DNA of 64,000 bases from Vibrio japonicus (GCF_024582835.1 NZ_CP102097.1:124001-188000), one strand, 5' to 3'; positions 44,793 to 54,710 are shown, counted from the stretch's first letter. Notes: generated by a model from the letters alone, not told the origin. Made by a program: numbers and translations.

Positions 44793-45949
44793 AACGTTTT
44801 TTATTGCCTGACCTTGGAGAAGGGTTAGCAGAATCAGAGATTGTCGAGTGGCACGTTCAAGTCGGCGATCAAGTCGAGTTAGACCAAGTTGTACTCACCG
44901 TCGAAACCGCTAAAGCCGTTGTCGAAGTCCCCTCGCCTTGCAGCGGTAAAGTCATCAGTCGCCACGGTGAAGAAGGCGATGTCGTCAACATCGGCGCATT
45001 GCTGCTCGAAATTGAAGAGGTGAACGAAAACGCCTCTGCCAGTTCAAACCAAGCGGAACCGATGAAACAAAACGCCGATGCTGCGACTGTAGTCGGGAAT
45101 GTATCGCACCAGACTCACCAAGTGAATGTGGATGACTTTTGGATTGGTGGCGCGAATAACCACATGGAGCAATCTCCAGTTACCGCCATGCCATCGGCTC
45201 GCCTTCTGGCTAAGAAACTTGGGGTGAATTTGGACAAAGTAGACGGGACTGGCCCGAATGGATTGATTATCGACAACGATATTTACCATGAAGCTGGCCG
45301 ACAGCAACCGGGCACAGAGTTACTCAAAGGTGCACGAAGAACCATGGCAGCGACCATGACGGAATCTCACCACGCTGTGGCCGCCGTTACCATTACTGAA
45401 GAAGCGAGTTTAGCCAACTGGAGTAGTGATGAAGACATTTCTGCCCGACTAATCAAAGCCGTCGTTTATGCCTGTAAACAAGAGCCCGCCCTGAACGCAT
45501 GGTTCGATGCCGACACCATGACTCGCTGTGTACACAGAAACGTCAATATTGGTATCGCCGTCGATAGTGAACATGGCTTATATGTTCCTGTTTTAAAAAA
45601 TGCGGATGACTTTTCAACCGAGGGTGTGCGTCGCTGGTTAGATGAAACCGTTGAAGGCATCCGAACCCGTAAAATAGGGCGAGAGCAACTCCAGAATGCC
45701 ACGATCACACTGTCGAATTTTGGTGCCATTGCCGGCATCTATGCGACGCCCGTAGTGTCACCGCCTCAGGTCGCGATTGTGGGCGCAGGACGAATCATTG
45801 AAAAAGTGGTGATGAAAGACGGTCAACCTATCACAATCAAAGCAATGCCACTCTCTATTACCTTTGACCACAGAGCCTGCACTGGGGGCGAAGCGGCAAG
45901 ATTCACCAAAAAACTCGTATGGCACTTAGAAAGCCGTTATCAGGTGTAA
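44789..45949 (+). CDS. 2-oxoacid dehydrogenase E2 (lipoyl acyltransferase)
   Basis: From the ATG at 44789 (GGAGG seven bases upstream, overlapping the E1-beta stop) it has 386 residues: one lipoyl domain with the lipoylated lysine K42 in ETAKAVVEV, an E3/E1-binding domain near SARLLAKKLGVNLDKVDGTGPNG, and a catalytic acyltransferase domain. The active-site motif reads DHRACTGGEA: the usual HxxxD aspartate is a threonine, a variant known to me in some E2 subfamilies. No E3 gene follows; a housekeeping Lpd is presumably shared. Confidence 0.88.
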   Translation: MKRFLLPDLGEGLAESEIVEWHVQVGDQVELDQVVLTVETAKAVVEVPSPCSGKVISRHGEEGDVVNIGALLLEIEEVNENASASSNQAEPMKQNADAATVVGNVSHQTHQVNVDDFWIGGANNHMEQSPVTAMPSARLLAKKLGVNLDKVDGTGPNGLIIDNDIYHEAGRQQPGTELLKGARRTMAATMTESHHAVAAVTITEEASLANWSSDEDISARLIKAVVYACKQEPALNAWFDADTMTRCVHRNVNIGIAVDSEHGLYVPVLKNADDFSTEGVRRWLDETVEGIRTRKIGREQLQNATITLSNFGAIAGIYATPVVSPPQVAIVGAGRIIEKVVMKDGQPITIKAMPLSITFDHRACTGGEAARFTKKLVWHLESRYQV

Positions 45950-45988
45950 ATATCCATTGCATCAATCAATAAGCAAGTGGGAATACGC

Positions 45989-46023
45989 AAGTGGGTCATG
46001 AACAATGGCCCACTTAATTTTTT
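45989..46023 (+). terminator. Terminator of the 2-oxoacid dehydrogenase operon
   Basis: An 11-bp stem with one G-U (45989-45999 with 46005-46015) around GAACA is followed by AATTTTTT. It lies between the convergent E2 and etfA genes. Confidence 0.75.
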
Positions 46024-46042
46024 GAAATGATCACTTTTGCCA

Positions 46043-47008
46043 TTACACGTTATCGATGAGTTCCGGTAATAGAGCAAACAGATCCCCTACTAGCCCATAA
46101 TCGGCAACATCAAAAATCGGCGCATCGGGATCGTTGTTGATTGCCACAATGACTTTTGACTCCTTCATCCCAGCGATATGTTGAATCGCGCCCGAAATGC
46201 CCACTGCAATATAAAGATCCGGTGCCACCACTTTGCCTGTCTGCCCTACCTGAAGATCATTGGAAACAAACCCGGCATCCACTGCCGCTCGCGATGCACC
46301 AATCGCTCCACCCAATTTATCTGCCAACTTTTCCACTAATGCAAAATTGTCTTTACTCCCCAGCCCTCTGCCTCCAGATACAACGACCTTAGCGGAGGTG
46401 AGCTCTGGCCGCTCCGTTTTTGTCATTTCCTGACTGACAAATTCTGTCGCAGAAGGAGCAGCATCAAATTGGAGCATTGTCACTGAAGCGGTGGGCTCAT
46501 CTGACGGCTGCATTTTATCAAACGCCGTTTCACGTATCGTCATAATGATCACCTTGTCACTTGACGTCACCCGTGCGAGTGCATTGCCTGCGTATATTGG
46601 GCGAACAACCGTATCAGGCGCTTCAATTTTGGTGATATCAGACAGCTGACCCACATCGAGTAACGCAGATACTCTCGGCATCAAATCCTTACCGAAAGTG
46701 GTAGCCGCAGACAGAATATGCGAGTAGCCATGGCTTGCCTTTACCACAACAGGCGCCAAACACTCGCTTAAAGGGTGAGCGAAACATACATCGTCAGCGA
46801 CCATAATTTGGTTCACGATAGGAAATCGACGTAACTGTTCCACAACGTTTTGGCATTGATTCCCCACTACCAATACATCAACAGGACAATTTTCGCACAG
46901 TGTCGATATCTGCTCGGCTGCCGTTAACACTGACAAAGTGCCCCCACTACATTGAACACCATCATGCTGGGAGATTACCAAAACTTTTGCTGTCGTAAGA
47001 TGACTCAT
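46043..47008 (-). CDS. etfA: Electron transfer flavoprotein alpha subunit
   Basis: The 321-residue protein has the ETF-alpha C-terminal FAD domain: VVSGGRGLGSKDNF, GAAVDAGFV, QVGQTGKVVAPDLYIAVGISG and NNDPDAPIFDVADYGLVGD. It accepts electrons from acyl-CoA dehydrogenases as a heterodimer with EtfB. The usual partner gene etfB would be just upstream, but only 144 bp separate it from the divergent ETF-QO gene, so etfB is absent from this locus. Confidence 0.92.
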   Translation of the reverse strand: MSHLTTAKVLVISQHDGVQCSGGTLSVLTAAEQISTLCENCPVDVLVVGNQCQNVVEQLRRFPIVNQIMVADDVCFAHPLSECLAPVVVKASHGYSHILSAATTFGKDLMPRVSALLDVGQLSDITKIEAPDTVVRPIYAGNALARVTSSDKVIIMTIRETAFDKMQPSDEPTASVTMLQFDAAPSATEFVSQEMTKTERPELTSAKVVVSGGRGLGSKDNFALVEKLADKLGGAIGASRAAVDAGFVSNDLQVGQTGKVVAPDLYIAVGISGAIQHIAGMKESKVIVAINNDPDAPIFDVADYGLVGDLFALLPELIDNV

Positions 47009-47152
47009 ACATCCACTCCATTAACCGAGCGCCCTCAGCGCCAACTTCACTCACTAGTGTTGGGCTTAAGCACGTTAATTCCCGCTTAGTAAAGTTTAGG
47101 TTAACTGAACTATTATTTATTGAGACAAGGTGGACAACAGGTGAGATAAGGC

Positions 47153-48817
47153 ATGGAAAGAGAAACAATGGAGTTTGACATTGTCGTTGTCGGCGCTGGC
47201 CCTGCTGGATTATCCGCTGCTTGTCGACTTGGTCAACTTAGTCGGTCGAATGGACTGGATCTCAATATTTGCGTGATTGAGAAAGGCGCACAAGTCGGCG
47301 CGCATATTTTATCCGGAGCCGTATTCGAGCCAAAAGCACTAGACGAGCTTTTCCCAGACTGGCAAGACGCCCCACCACCCATGACTCCTGTGAGTGACGA
47401 ATCGCTCATTTACCTAACAACCAAACACAATCACTGTCGCGTTCCTAAACATCTTGCTCCTAAAACCCTGTTTGGCAAAAATCCCAATTACGTCATTAGC
47501 TTGGGGCAACTCTGCATTTGGTTAGCGGATCAAGCCGAGCAACTTGGCGTTGAGATCTTTCCCGGCTTTGCCGCAAAAAGCATCCATTACGACAATGAAG
47601 GCAACGTCTGTGGCATTGTGACGTCCGATTTAGGCCTTGATAAAGAAGGCAAACCAAAAAGCAGCTTTGAGCCAGGCATTATTCTCAAAGCCCGATATAC
47701 CGTATTTGCAGAAGGGGCAAGAGGCCATTTAGGTTGCGAACTGATCAGTAAATTCAAACTGAACAAAGGTAAACAACCCCAACACTATGCGTTGGGCATT
47801 AAAGAGTTGTGGCAACTACCGGAAAACGATCCAAGACATAAACCCGGTACGGTTATCCACGGCTTGGGCTGGCCACTCAGTGAGAGCAACACCAATGGCG
47901 GGAGCTTTCTTTATCACCTCGACAACCACCAAATTGCGGTCGGTATTATTGTCGATCTCAATTACAGCAACCCCTACCTTGATCCCTTTGAAGAGTTTCA
48001 ACGCCTAAAACACCACCCTGCTATGTCCAAATATTTAGAGGGCGGTGAGCGACTTTGTTTTGGTGCAAGAGCGTTAGCCAAAGGTGGATTGTTTTCACTC
48101 CCCAAACAGCAGTTTCCCGGCGGCTTATTAATCGGATGTGATGCAGGCACGCTAGACAACGCCAAAATTAAAGGGTGTCACACCGCTATGAAATCAGGTC
48201 TGATAGCGGCTGAAGCGATTGCCCTAGAATTCGCAAAAGACAATCCTGAGCTTGAAGTAAACTACCAAACGCATTTTGAGCAGTCCTGGCTGTATGACGA
48301 ACTGAGTCGAGCCCGAAATTTCAACGGCGCCATTCACAAACACGGCCCTATTCTTGGTGGTGCACTTGCCATCATTGAACAGAACATTTGGCCATGTATC
48401 ACACGTAAGCCTGTACCTTGGAACATCAAAGATCCACAAGCTGACTACGTGGCTTTGAAAGATAAGTACACTTGCACAAAAATTCACTACCCTAAGCCCG
48501 ATAAAAAGCTGAGTTTTGATAGACCTTCATCGGTGTATTTATCCGGTACAAAACACGAAGAAAATCAGCCTAATCACTTACATATCTCCAGCTACAGGAT
48601 TGCTATTGCTAACCATTTACCCATGTTTGATGAACCGAGCCAGCGGTATTGTCCGGCTGGTGTGTATGAAATTGTTGAGAAAGATGGCAACAAACAACTG
48701 CACATTAACCCCACTAACTGCCTTCACTGTAAAACGTGCGACATAAAAGACCCATCAAATAACATCACTTGGGTTCCCCCCGAAGGTGGTGGTGGGCCAG
48801 ATTACAGAAACATGTAA
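47153..48817 (+). CDS. Electron transfer flavoprotein-ubiquinone oxidoreductase
   Basis: The 554-residue protein begins with an FAD-binding VVVGAGPAGLSAACRL and ends with a 4Fe-4S cluster domain (CPAGVYE and NCLHCKTCDIKDP), the ETF-QO architecture, of normal length. It passes electrons from ETF to ubiquinone at the membrane. A second ATG five codons in is possible. It is divergent from etfA. The pair suggests amino acid or fatty acid acyl-CoA oxidation. Confidence 0.93.
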   Translation: MERETMEFDIVVVGAGPAGLSAACRLGQLSRSNGLDLNICVIEKGAQVGAHILSGAVFEPKALDELFPDWQDAPPPMTPVSDESLIYLTTKHNHCRVPKHLAPKTLFGKNPNYVISLGQLCIWLADQAEQLGVEIFPGFAAKSIHYDNEGNVCGIVTSDLGLDKEGKPKSSFEPGIILKARYTVFAEGARGHLGCELISKFKLNKGKQPQHYALGIKELWQLPENDPRHKPGTVIHGLGWPLSESNTNGGSFLYHLDNHQIAVGIIVDLNYSNPYLDPFEEFQRLKHHPAMSKYLEGGERLCFGARALAKGGLFSLPKQQFPGGLLIGCDAGTLDNAKIKGCHTAMKSGLIAAEAIALEFAKDNPELEVNYQTHFEQSWLYDELSRARNFNGAIHKHGPILGGALAIIEQNIWPCITRKPVPWNIKDPQADYVALKDKYTCTKIHYPKPDKKLSFDRPSSVYLSGTKHEENQPNHLHISSYRIAIANHLPMFDEPSQRYCPAGVYEIVEKDGNKQLHINPTNCLHCKTCDIKDPSNNITWVPPEGGGGPDYRNM

Positions 48818-49108
48818 GAACCTGATTTTCGTGGTTAAACGCTACGGTAAAAGTGCAATACACCATTTTGTTAATCTATCCGTCTTATAGCTTCGTTACC
48901 GGACGTCAAACCCTTATTAGCAAAGGGGTTGTACACAGTCTGTTAACAATTGGAAATATTTTTGTGTTCTGATTGAAAAAGAGATTCCAATCACACTTAT
49001 ATTGGTTATAATTCGCGCCCATTGCGTTTTCTGTTGATAAACGCAAACTTAATTTTAATGTATTGACTATTAACCACGCCTCTTCTTAGAGGAAAACTGG
49101 GAAAAAAA

Positions 49109-50341
49109 ATGAGCAAGATTGATAAAGCTATGCGTATCCTGCTAGCGGGATTCTGTATCAACCTTTGTCTTGGCATCCTGTATGCTTGGAGTGTATTTAA
49201 CAAGGCACTAGTCACTGAATCTGGCTGGAGTGCTGCTGAAGCATCTGCGCCTTACGCAACTGCAACTATCACCTTCTCTATCTGTCTTCTAGTTGCGGGT
49301 ATCCTACAAGACCGTATGGGTCCTCGTATGATCCTTATCTTAGGTACGGTTCTTACTGGCCTTGGTATGATTGCCTCTGGTTTTGTCGATTCACCGCTTA
49401 TGCTAAACATTACATTCGGTGTGATTACTGGTGCTGGTATCGGCTTTGGTTACGCGTGTCTGTCACCGTCTGCGATGAAATGGTTCCACTCGTCTAAAAA
49501 AGGCATGGTAAACGGTCTTATCGCCGCTGGCTTCGGTCTTGCCGCTATCTACCTTGCGCCACTGACTGCTGCTCTTATCGACAGCATGGGCATCCAAACT
49601 AGCTTCTTAGTACTTGGTGTAGGTATTTTGGCTATCGCAGTACCACTTGCAGCGACGATCAACAACCCACCAGCGGGCTACACGCCAGCAGAACCAAAAG
49701 TAAAAGCTGGCCAAGCACCAAAAGCGGTAAAGATTTCTGAAGATCTAAGCTGGAAAGCGATGCTGAAAACGCCTCAGTTCTACTCATTGTGGATCATGTA
49801 CGCGTTTGCCGCTTCTGTTGGTCTTATGATCATCGGTAACATCACCACGATCGCAAGCGTTCAGGCTAGCCTGCCAAACGCGGTATACCTAGCATCTATC
49901 CTTGCAGTATTTAACTCAGGCGGTCGTGTTGCTGCGGGTATGCTTGCAGACAAGATTGGTGGCGTGCGCACTCTACTGTTAGCGTTCATACTACAAGGCG
50001 CAAACATGGCTCTGTTCGCAACGTTCGATACAGAATTCACGCTTATCATCGGTACAGCTATCGCAGCGGTTGGTTACGGTACGCTACTAGCGGTATTCCC
50101 AACACTAACAGCAGAATTCTACGGCCTGAAAAACTACGGTACTAACTACGGCGTTCTATACACGGCCTGGGGTATTGGTGGTGCTATCGGTGCCGCGGTT
50201 GTTGGCTTCTCTATGACAAACGGCGACGGCTACAACCTAGCGTACACGGTTTCAGCAGTTATGATGGCAGTGTGTATTACACTTGCAATCATCACTAAGC
50301 CAATTTCTGAAGCAAAAGTTGCGCAGCTTAAAAACGCTTAA
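49109..50341 (+). CDS. OFA-type MFS transporter (oxalate/formate antiporter-like)
   Basis: The 410-residue protein has twelve predicted membrane helices and the OFA features GILYAWSVFNKAL, GAGIGFGYACLSPSAMKWF and FGLKNYGTNYGVLYTAWG-like segments. Members include OxlT and lactate/pyruvate transporters; the substrate is unknown but likely a small monocarboxylate or dicarboxylate. Codon use is strongly biased, as in highly expressed genes. A terminator follows the stop. Confidence 0.88.
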   Translation: MSKIDKAMRILLAGFCINLCLGILYAWSVFNKALVTESGWSAAEASAPYATATITFSICLLVAGILQDRMGPRMILILGTVLTGLGMIASGFVDSPLMLNITFGVITGAGIGFGYACLSPSAMKWFHSSKKGMVNGLIAAGFGLAAIYLAPLTAALIDSMGIQTSFLVLGVGILAIAVPLAATINNPPAGYTPAEPKVKAGQAPKAVKISEDLSWKAMLKTPQFYSLWIMYAFAASVGLMIIGNITTIASVQASLPNAVYLASILAVFNSGGRVAAGMLADKIGGVRTLLLAFILQGANMALFATFDTEFTLIIGTAIAAVGYGTLLAVFPTLTAEFYGLKNYGTNYGVLYTAWGIGGAIGAAVVGFSMTNGDGYNLAYTVSAVMMAVCITLAIITKPISEAKVAQLKNA

Positions 50342-50360
50342 TCGATTGAATTAAGTACTG

Positions 50361-50391
50361 AAAGGCTTACTCTTATGGGTAAGCCTTTTTT
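50361..50391 (+). terminator. Terminator of the OFA transporter gene
   Basis: A perfect 10-bp stem (50361-50370 with 50379-50388) around an 8-base loop ends in six T. It covers an in-frame ATG of the next gene at 50375, which argues that the next gene starts later. Confidence 0.85.
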
Positions 50392-50404
50392 GTATGTGTA
50401 CAAC

Positions 50405-52015
50405 ATGGATAATCCCGTCACTCTCGCGCCCGATTACTATTTAGATAATTTTGTTAAACTGATTTCTCACGCTCAGCATTGGTACTCTGATCTACTCGAA
50501 TGCAGCGAACATGAATGGATCACTCATTTTAATCAGTTAGATAGACCTTCTCAGTGCTTGTTGGTACGACTATACAGTCGCCGTGGGTGCTGGTTTCGTT
50601 CAGACAAAATAAACTACGCTGAAATCCCCGACATACCCTCTCGTCTAGATACATTGGTCAAATACGATTTTATCGCCATTAACCCGATACTTGATACCCA
50701 TGGGCTTGCGTCTAGCTTGCTGACAAAACCAGAGCTATGTGCGCTATTTCCTCAGGTCAATAAGTCGCTTCGAAAAGAGCAATTCATCGCCTCGATACCA
50801 AATACGCCGTTTTCAGACTTCAACAAAATCGGCTTTGAGGTTATTCATCTCAAATCCGATTACATGATTGATTTGTTACTGACTCTGTTTTTTGCCAATA
50901 CACATCAAGACTTAAGCCAGTTTGTATTGGATGAACTGGGGTTAAACCAGTTTGAGAAATATGAACTAAGCAAAGAACGTCGCTTCTTCAGTTCGCGTAT
51001 TGAGATTGAGCAACTACTGAGTTTAAGTTCTCTCGCCGAAGAATATTCTTTGGCAGACAGACAATGCCTCTCGACATTAACTAGCCTCTCCGAACGTATT
51101 CCAGACCCAGTGCCACACGCCTATATTGAACGTAAGCGTCAGCACATGATTAATGACATTGCACGAGACTTTGAGCGATTAAGCGCGTACGACAAAGCTT
51201 TGGGTTTATTCAGGCAAACACAATTACCGCCGAGTCGAGAGCGTCAAGCACGAATTCTTGCTAAGCTTGACGAAGACAAACTCTTTAGTGACGTTGTCAC
51301 GGGCATGCTAACCCAACCTGAAAATGCAGCAGAGTTAGAAGTCGCGACCAAACTGGAACAGAGAGTAAAGCGTAAACGTGGCTTGAAAGTTCCGCGCGCC
51401 TCAAAACCTAAATGTCATGAATGCCGGCTGGAACTCGATCTTTCACAACAACGCGTAGAATTGGCAGTAAAAGCGCATTTTGAAAAGAATGGCTGGAATG
51501 TGTTTTACGTTGAAAACCACTTCCTCAATGGTTTACTCGGCCTCGCGTTTTGGGAACTGTTTTTTGCTCCAGTCGAAGGCGCGTTTATCAATGCGTATCA
51601 ATATAAGCCTTTAGATCTATACCACGCTGATTTCCTCAGTAAGCGTCAGAAGACGTATGACAAGGCCGTTGAAACGATATCGGCTCAGGGACTGCTCCAT
51701 CTTAAGCAACGTTATGAAGAAAAATTGAACATCAGTAATCCTTTTATTCACTGGCCAAGCTTTGCGCCTGAACTGATTGATCATGCCGAAACCGCAATCC
51801 CTACCGACACCTTACTCTCTCTTTTTGAAGTGCAGTTCAGCGATCTCAAGCTCTACCGGAATGGAATGCCTGATTTAATCGCATTTAAAGATAATGAATA
51901 CCGCTGGATAGAGGTCAAAGGCCCTGGCGATAAACTCCAAGACAATCAATGGCGCTGGATAAAAGAGTTCGATCGCCTTGGTGTCCCATTTTCTGTCTGT
52001 TATGTAAACCAATAG
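50405..52015 (+). CDS. FAN1-like VRR-NUC structure-specific nuclease
   Basis: From ATG at 50405 it has 536 residues. The C-terminal VRR-NUC domain shows the PD-(D/E)xK residues in NGMPDLIAF and WIEVKGPGDKL, and ends QWRWIKEF. The N-terminal part (LAPDYYLDNF) and central helical region match bacterial homologues of the Fanconi-associated nuclease FAN1, a 5'-flap nuclease used in interstrand crosslink repair. A longer start at 50375 is inside the preceding terminator. Ribosome site is weak. Confidence 0.85.
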   Translation: MDNPVTLAPDYYLDNFVKLISHAQHWYSDLLECSEHEWITHFNQLDRPSQCLLVRLYSRRGCWFRSDKINYAEIPDIPSRLDTLVKYDFIAINPILDTHGLASSLLTKPELCALFPQVNKSLRKEQFIASIPNTPFSDFNKIGFEVIHLKSDYMIDLLLTLFFANTHQDLSQFVLDELGLNQFEKYELSKERRFFSSRIEIEQLLSLSSLAEEYSLADRQCLSTLTSLSERIPDPVPHAYIERKRQHMINDIARDFERLSAYDKALGLFRQTQLPPSRERQARILAKLDEDKLFSDVVTGMLTQPENAAELEVATKLEQRVKRKRGLKVPRASKPKCHECRLELDLSQQRVELAVKAHFEKNGWNVFYVENHFLNGLLGLAFWELFFAPVEGAFINAYQYKPLDLYHADFLSKRQKTYDKAVETISAQGLLHLKQRYEEKLNISNPFIHWPSFAPELIDHAETAIPTDTLLSLFEVQFSDLKLYRNGMPDLIAFKDNEYRWIEVKGPGDKLQDNQWRWIKEFDRLGVPFSVCYVNQ

Positions 52016-52120
52016 ACTGGTCAATGAGGGTTTTCAGCGATTTTGAATGGTGTTTTATTTGCTAAACTCGTATTCTTCTGCTGCAATTTTCTGAACATAA
52101 TCAATCAAATCAATATCCAG

Positions 52121-54478
52121 ATGAAACTACAAAAACTTTTGTTACTGGTGATCGTAACACTGTTCGCTGGCTGTGCCACATACGCTGGGCTTAACTACAA
52201 TCAACTCTTTGGAGAGGCGCAGGTTAGAGAGCGCCGCGTCCACATAGACTCATCACATGGCGATTTCTTCTTAAAGGAGGTAAAACCCATCATCGACAAG
52301 CGATGTGTGGTCTGTCACGCCTGTTATGATGCGCCATGTCAACTGAAACTCTCTTCGGTAGAAGGGATTGATCGAGGCGCAAGTACTCAGCTTGTCTACG
52401 AAGGAACTCGCCTGACGGCAGCGAAACCCACTCGCCTGTTTGAGGATGCAGAGACAACACAGCAGTGGCGTGACTTGGGCTTTCATCCTGTCCTTAACGA
52501 ACGCTCCCAAAACGCGACAGCGAACATCGAAGCGGGCTTAATCGCCAGAATGTTGATGCAAAAAGAGTCGCACCCTCTTCCGCAACAAGATCAGCTAGAA
52601 GGATTTGATTTCGCGATTGATCGCAGTCAGGTTTGCCCGACTATTGAAGAATACAGTCAATACGAGAAAAAATACCCTACTTGGGGGATGCCTTACGGAA
52701 TGCCAAACCTAGATGGCAAAGAGTACTCCACCTTAATCAATTGGCTGAATGACGGCGCTCTCATGAACGATCCCGTGCCACTTACCCAGAAGCAGCAAGA
52801 TTTGGTCGAGACGTATGAAAAGTTACTCAACAAAGACTCGTTGAAAGTCCAATTAGCCGCACGTTATATCTACGAACATCTGTTCTTATCACACCTATAT
52901 TTTTCAGATCTGAATGAACGCCAGCCACGCTTTTTTAGTCTGGTACGCTCTGCAACACCGCCAGGACTGCCTGTTAAACGTATTGCCACCCGTCGCCCTT
53001 ACGATGATCCGGGAGTTGATCGCGTGTACTACCGCTTGATTCCTGAACAAGGCACCATCGTCGATAAAACTCATATGCCTTTTGCACTCAACAAGCAGCG
53101 TATTACTAACTGGAAGCAGTGGTTTATTGACGCGCCATACACCGTATCTCAACTGCCGGGTTATGCGCCTGAAATCGCAGCTAACCCAATGACCGCCTTT
53201 ATCGACATGCCAGTAAAAGCGCGCTTTAAGTTTATGCTCGACAACTCACAGAACACGATTAACGCCTTTATCAAAGGGCCAGTTTGCCGTGGTCAGCTCG
53301 CACTTAATGTCATCAATGACCGTTTTTGGGTGTTCTTCATTGACCCTGAAAAATCGGATATCCCTGAGATCAACGAGTTTTATCGCTCTCAAGCGAACAA
53401 CCTGAAACTGCCAAGCGAACTGGAAAGCAACACCCTACCGATGACCAACTGGGTCGCGTATTCCAGACAGCAGGCCAAATATTTAGAAGAGAAGTCTGAG
53501 TTTGTTAACCGCTGGTTTAAAGACGGTCGTTACCTAACCACCGATGTGATTTGGACAGGTGACGGTCACAACCCCAATGCTGCGCTAACTGTATTTAGAC
53601 ACTTTGACAGCGCCACTGTTGTCCAAGGTTTGGTCGGCGAGCCACCAAAAACAGCATGGATTATGGATTATGCGTTGATTGAGCGTATCCATTACCTTCT
53701 TGTGGCTGGCTTCGATGTCTACGGCAATTTTGGCCACCAGCTGATCACTCGCATGTTTATGGACTTTCTAAGACTTGAAGGGGAAAGTAACTTTGTTGCC
53801 CTGCTCCCACTCAACATTCGACATCAAGAACAATCTAGTTGGTATCGTGAACAAAGCCCGCAGCTGAGTGACTTTTTACAGCGTAACGTTAATCCGTTTA
53901 ACCAACCGACGAACGTTCCGTATTACACGGACGATCCAAAATCAGAGCTCTATGCGAAGTTAAAAACACTGCTGGCTCCCGTGCTGAGTAACCGATATGA
54001 CATTGAGCAAACTGGTTTTTCTTCAAAAAACGAAAATCTTCTTCGCTCAATAAACACGATCAAAGGCAAAGGGTTAGCGTACTTACCTCAAATTACGATG
54101 CTTATGATTGAGTCTAATTCTGGTCAAAAACAGCTTTTTACCTTGTTGCAGAATAGCGCACATACCAACATCTCGAGCTTATTTGACGAAGAAAGCAATC
54201 GAGATCCAGAAAATGACGATTTAACACTGGTTCGCGGAGTGCTTGGTAGTTACCCAGCGGCTTACCTTTCTTTGAAGGAGTCTCAGATCCCGCAACTGGT
54301 TGAGATGATTAAAAATGTGTATACGGAAGAAGATTACGTCAAATTGCTTGATGCGTTTGCGATTCGTCGCAGCTCGAGTGAGTTTTGGCCGTTTAGCGAT
54401 CAGGTTCATCAGTGGTACAAACAGTCATATCCTATCGAATTTGGATTGCTGGACTATAATCGTTTTGAGAATAGGTAG
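52121..54478 (+). CDS. cti: Cti, heme c-type cis/trans isomerase of membrane fatty acids
   Basis: From ATG at 52121 it has 785 residues. A lipoprotein-like signal with lipobox LFAGC (C18) is followed by a heme c motif CVVCH at residues 62-66, continuing CHACYDAPCQ, which is the signature of Cti. Cti converts cis unsaturated acyl chains of phospholipids to trans in response to solvents, heat or salt. Most Cti have a Sec signal peptide; anchoring by lipidation is seen in the signal shape but not proven. Length is normal. Confidence 0.93.
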   Translation: MKLQKLLLLVIVTLFAGCATYAGLNYNQLFGEAQVRERRVHIDSSHGDFFLKEVKPIIDKRCVVCHACYDAPCQLKLSSVEGIDRGASTQLVYEGTRLTAAKPTRLFEDAETTQQWRDLGFHPVLNERSQNATANIEAGLIARMLMQKESHPLPQQDQLEGFDFAIDRSQVCPTIEEYSQYEKKYPTWGMPYGMPNLDGKEYSTLINWLNDGALMNDPVPLTQKQQDLVETYEKLLNKDSLKVQLAARYIYEHLFLSHLYFSDLNERQPRFFSLVRSATPPGLPVKRIATRRPYDDPGVDRVYYRLIPEQGTIVDKTHMPFALNKQRITNWKQWFIDAPYTVSQLPGYAPEIAANPMTAFIDMPVKARFKFMLDNSQNTINAFIKGPVCRGQLALNVINDRFWVFFIDPEKSDIPEINEFYRSQANNLKLPSELESNTLPMTNWVAYSRQQAKYLEEKSEFVNRWFKDGRYLTTDVIWTGDGHNPNAALTVFRHFDSATVVQGLVGEPPKTAWIMDYALIERIHYLLVAGFDVYGNFGHQLITRMFMDFLRLEGESNFVALLPLNIRHQEQSSWYREQSPQLSDFLQRNVNPFNQPTNVPYYTDDPKSELYAKLKTLLAPVLSNRYDIEQTGFSSKNENLLRSINTIKGKGLAYLPQITMLMIESNSGQKQLFTLLQNSAHTNISSLFDEESNRDPENDDLTLVRGVLGSYPAAYLSLKESQIPQLVEMIKNVYTEEDYVKLLDAFAIRRSSSEFWPFSDQVHQWYKQSYPIEFGLLDYNRFENR

Positions 54479-54518
54479 AACTGTTTAACCGCGCTTGCTC
54501 ATATTAAGGAGGTTTACG

Positions 54519-54707
54519 ATGGGAATTCAAGACAGCATTCGTTTACTGGAGCAGCAAATCTATGTTGCATGTTCAGAAGGCGATTATGACACCGTTCAAA
54601 TGCTAGAGCATCAGCTAGAGAGGTTAAGAACCAAAGCCGAACATCCATTTGATGAAGACCCATATGCTCCTGAAGGAAAATTCTTCCCTGAAGACGAGTG
54701 GTACTAA
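54519..54707 (+). CDS. Small acidic conserved-type protein, 62 residues
   Basis: The ATG at 54519 has a very strong AGGAGG site. The N-terminal half (SIRLLEQQIYVACSEGDYDTVQMLEHQLERL) reads as two amphipathic helices like a short helical hairpin or coiled coil; the C-terminal half is acidic and proline-rich, ending EDEWY. No signal or membrane segment. It follows Cti by 40 bp and may be cotranscribed. I do not recognise its function. Confidence 0.75.
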   Translation: MGIQDSIRLLEQQIYVACSEGDYDTVQMLEHQLERLRTKAEHPFDEDPYAPEGKFFPEDEWY

Positions 54708-54710
54708 AGA

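Noticed and set aside
46962..47168. 68-codon minus-strand frame as a remnant of etfB
   Set aside because: It overlaps the etfA start in another frame, and its translation shows no ETF-beta motif.
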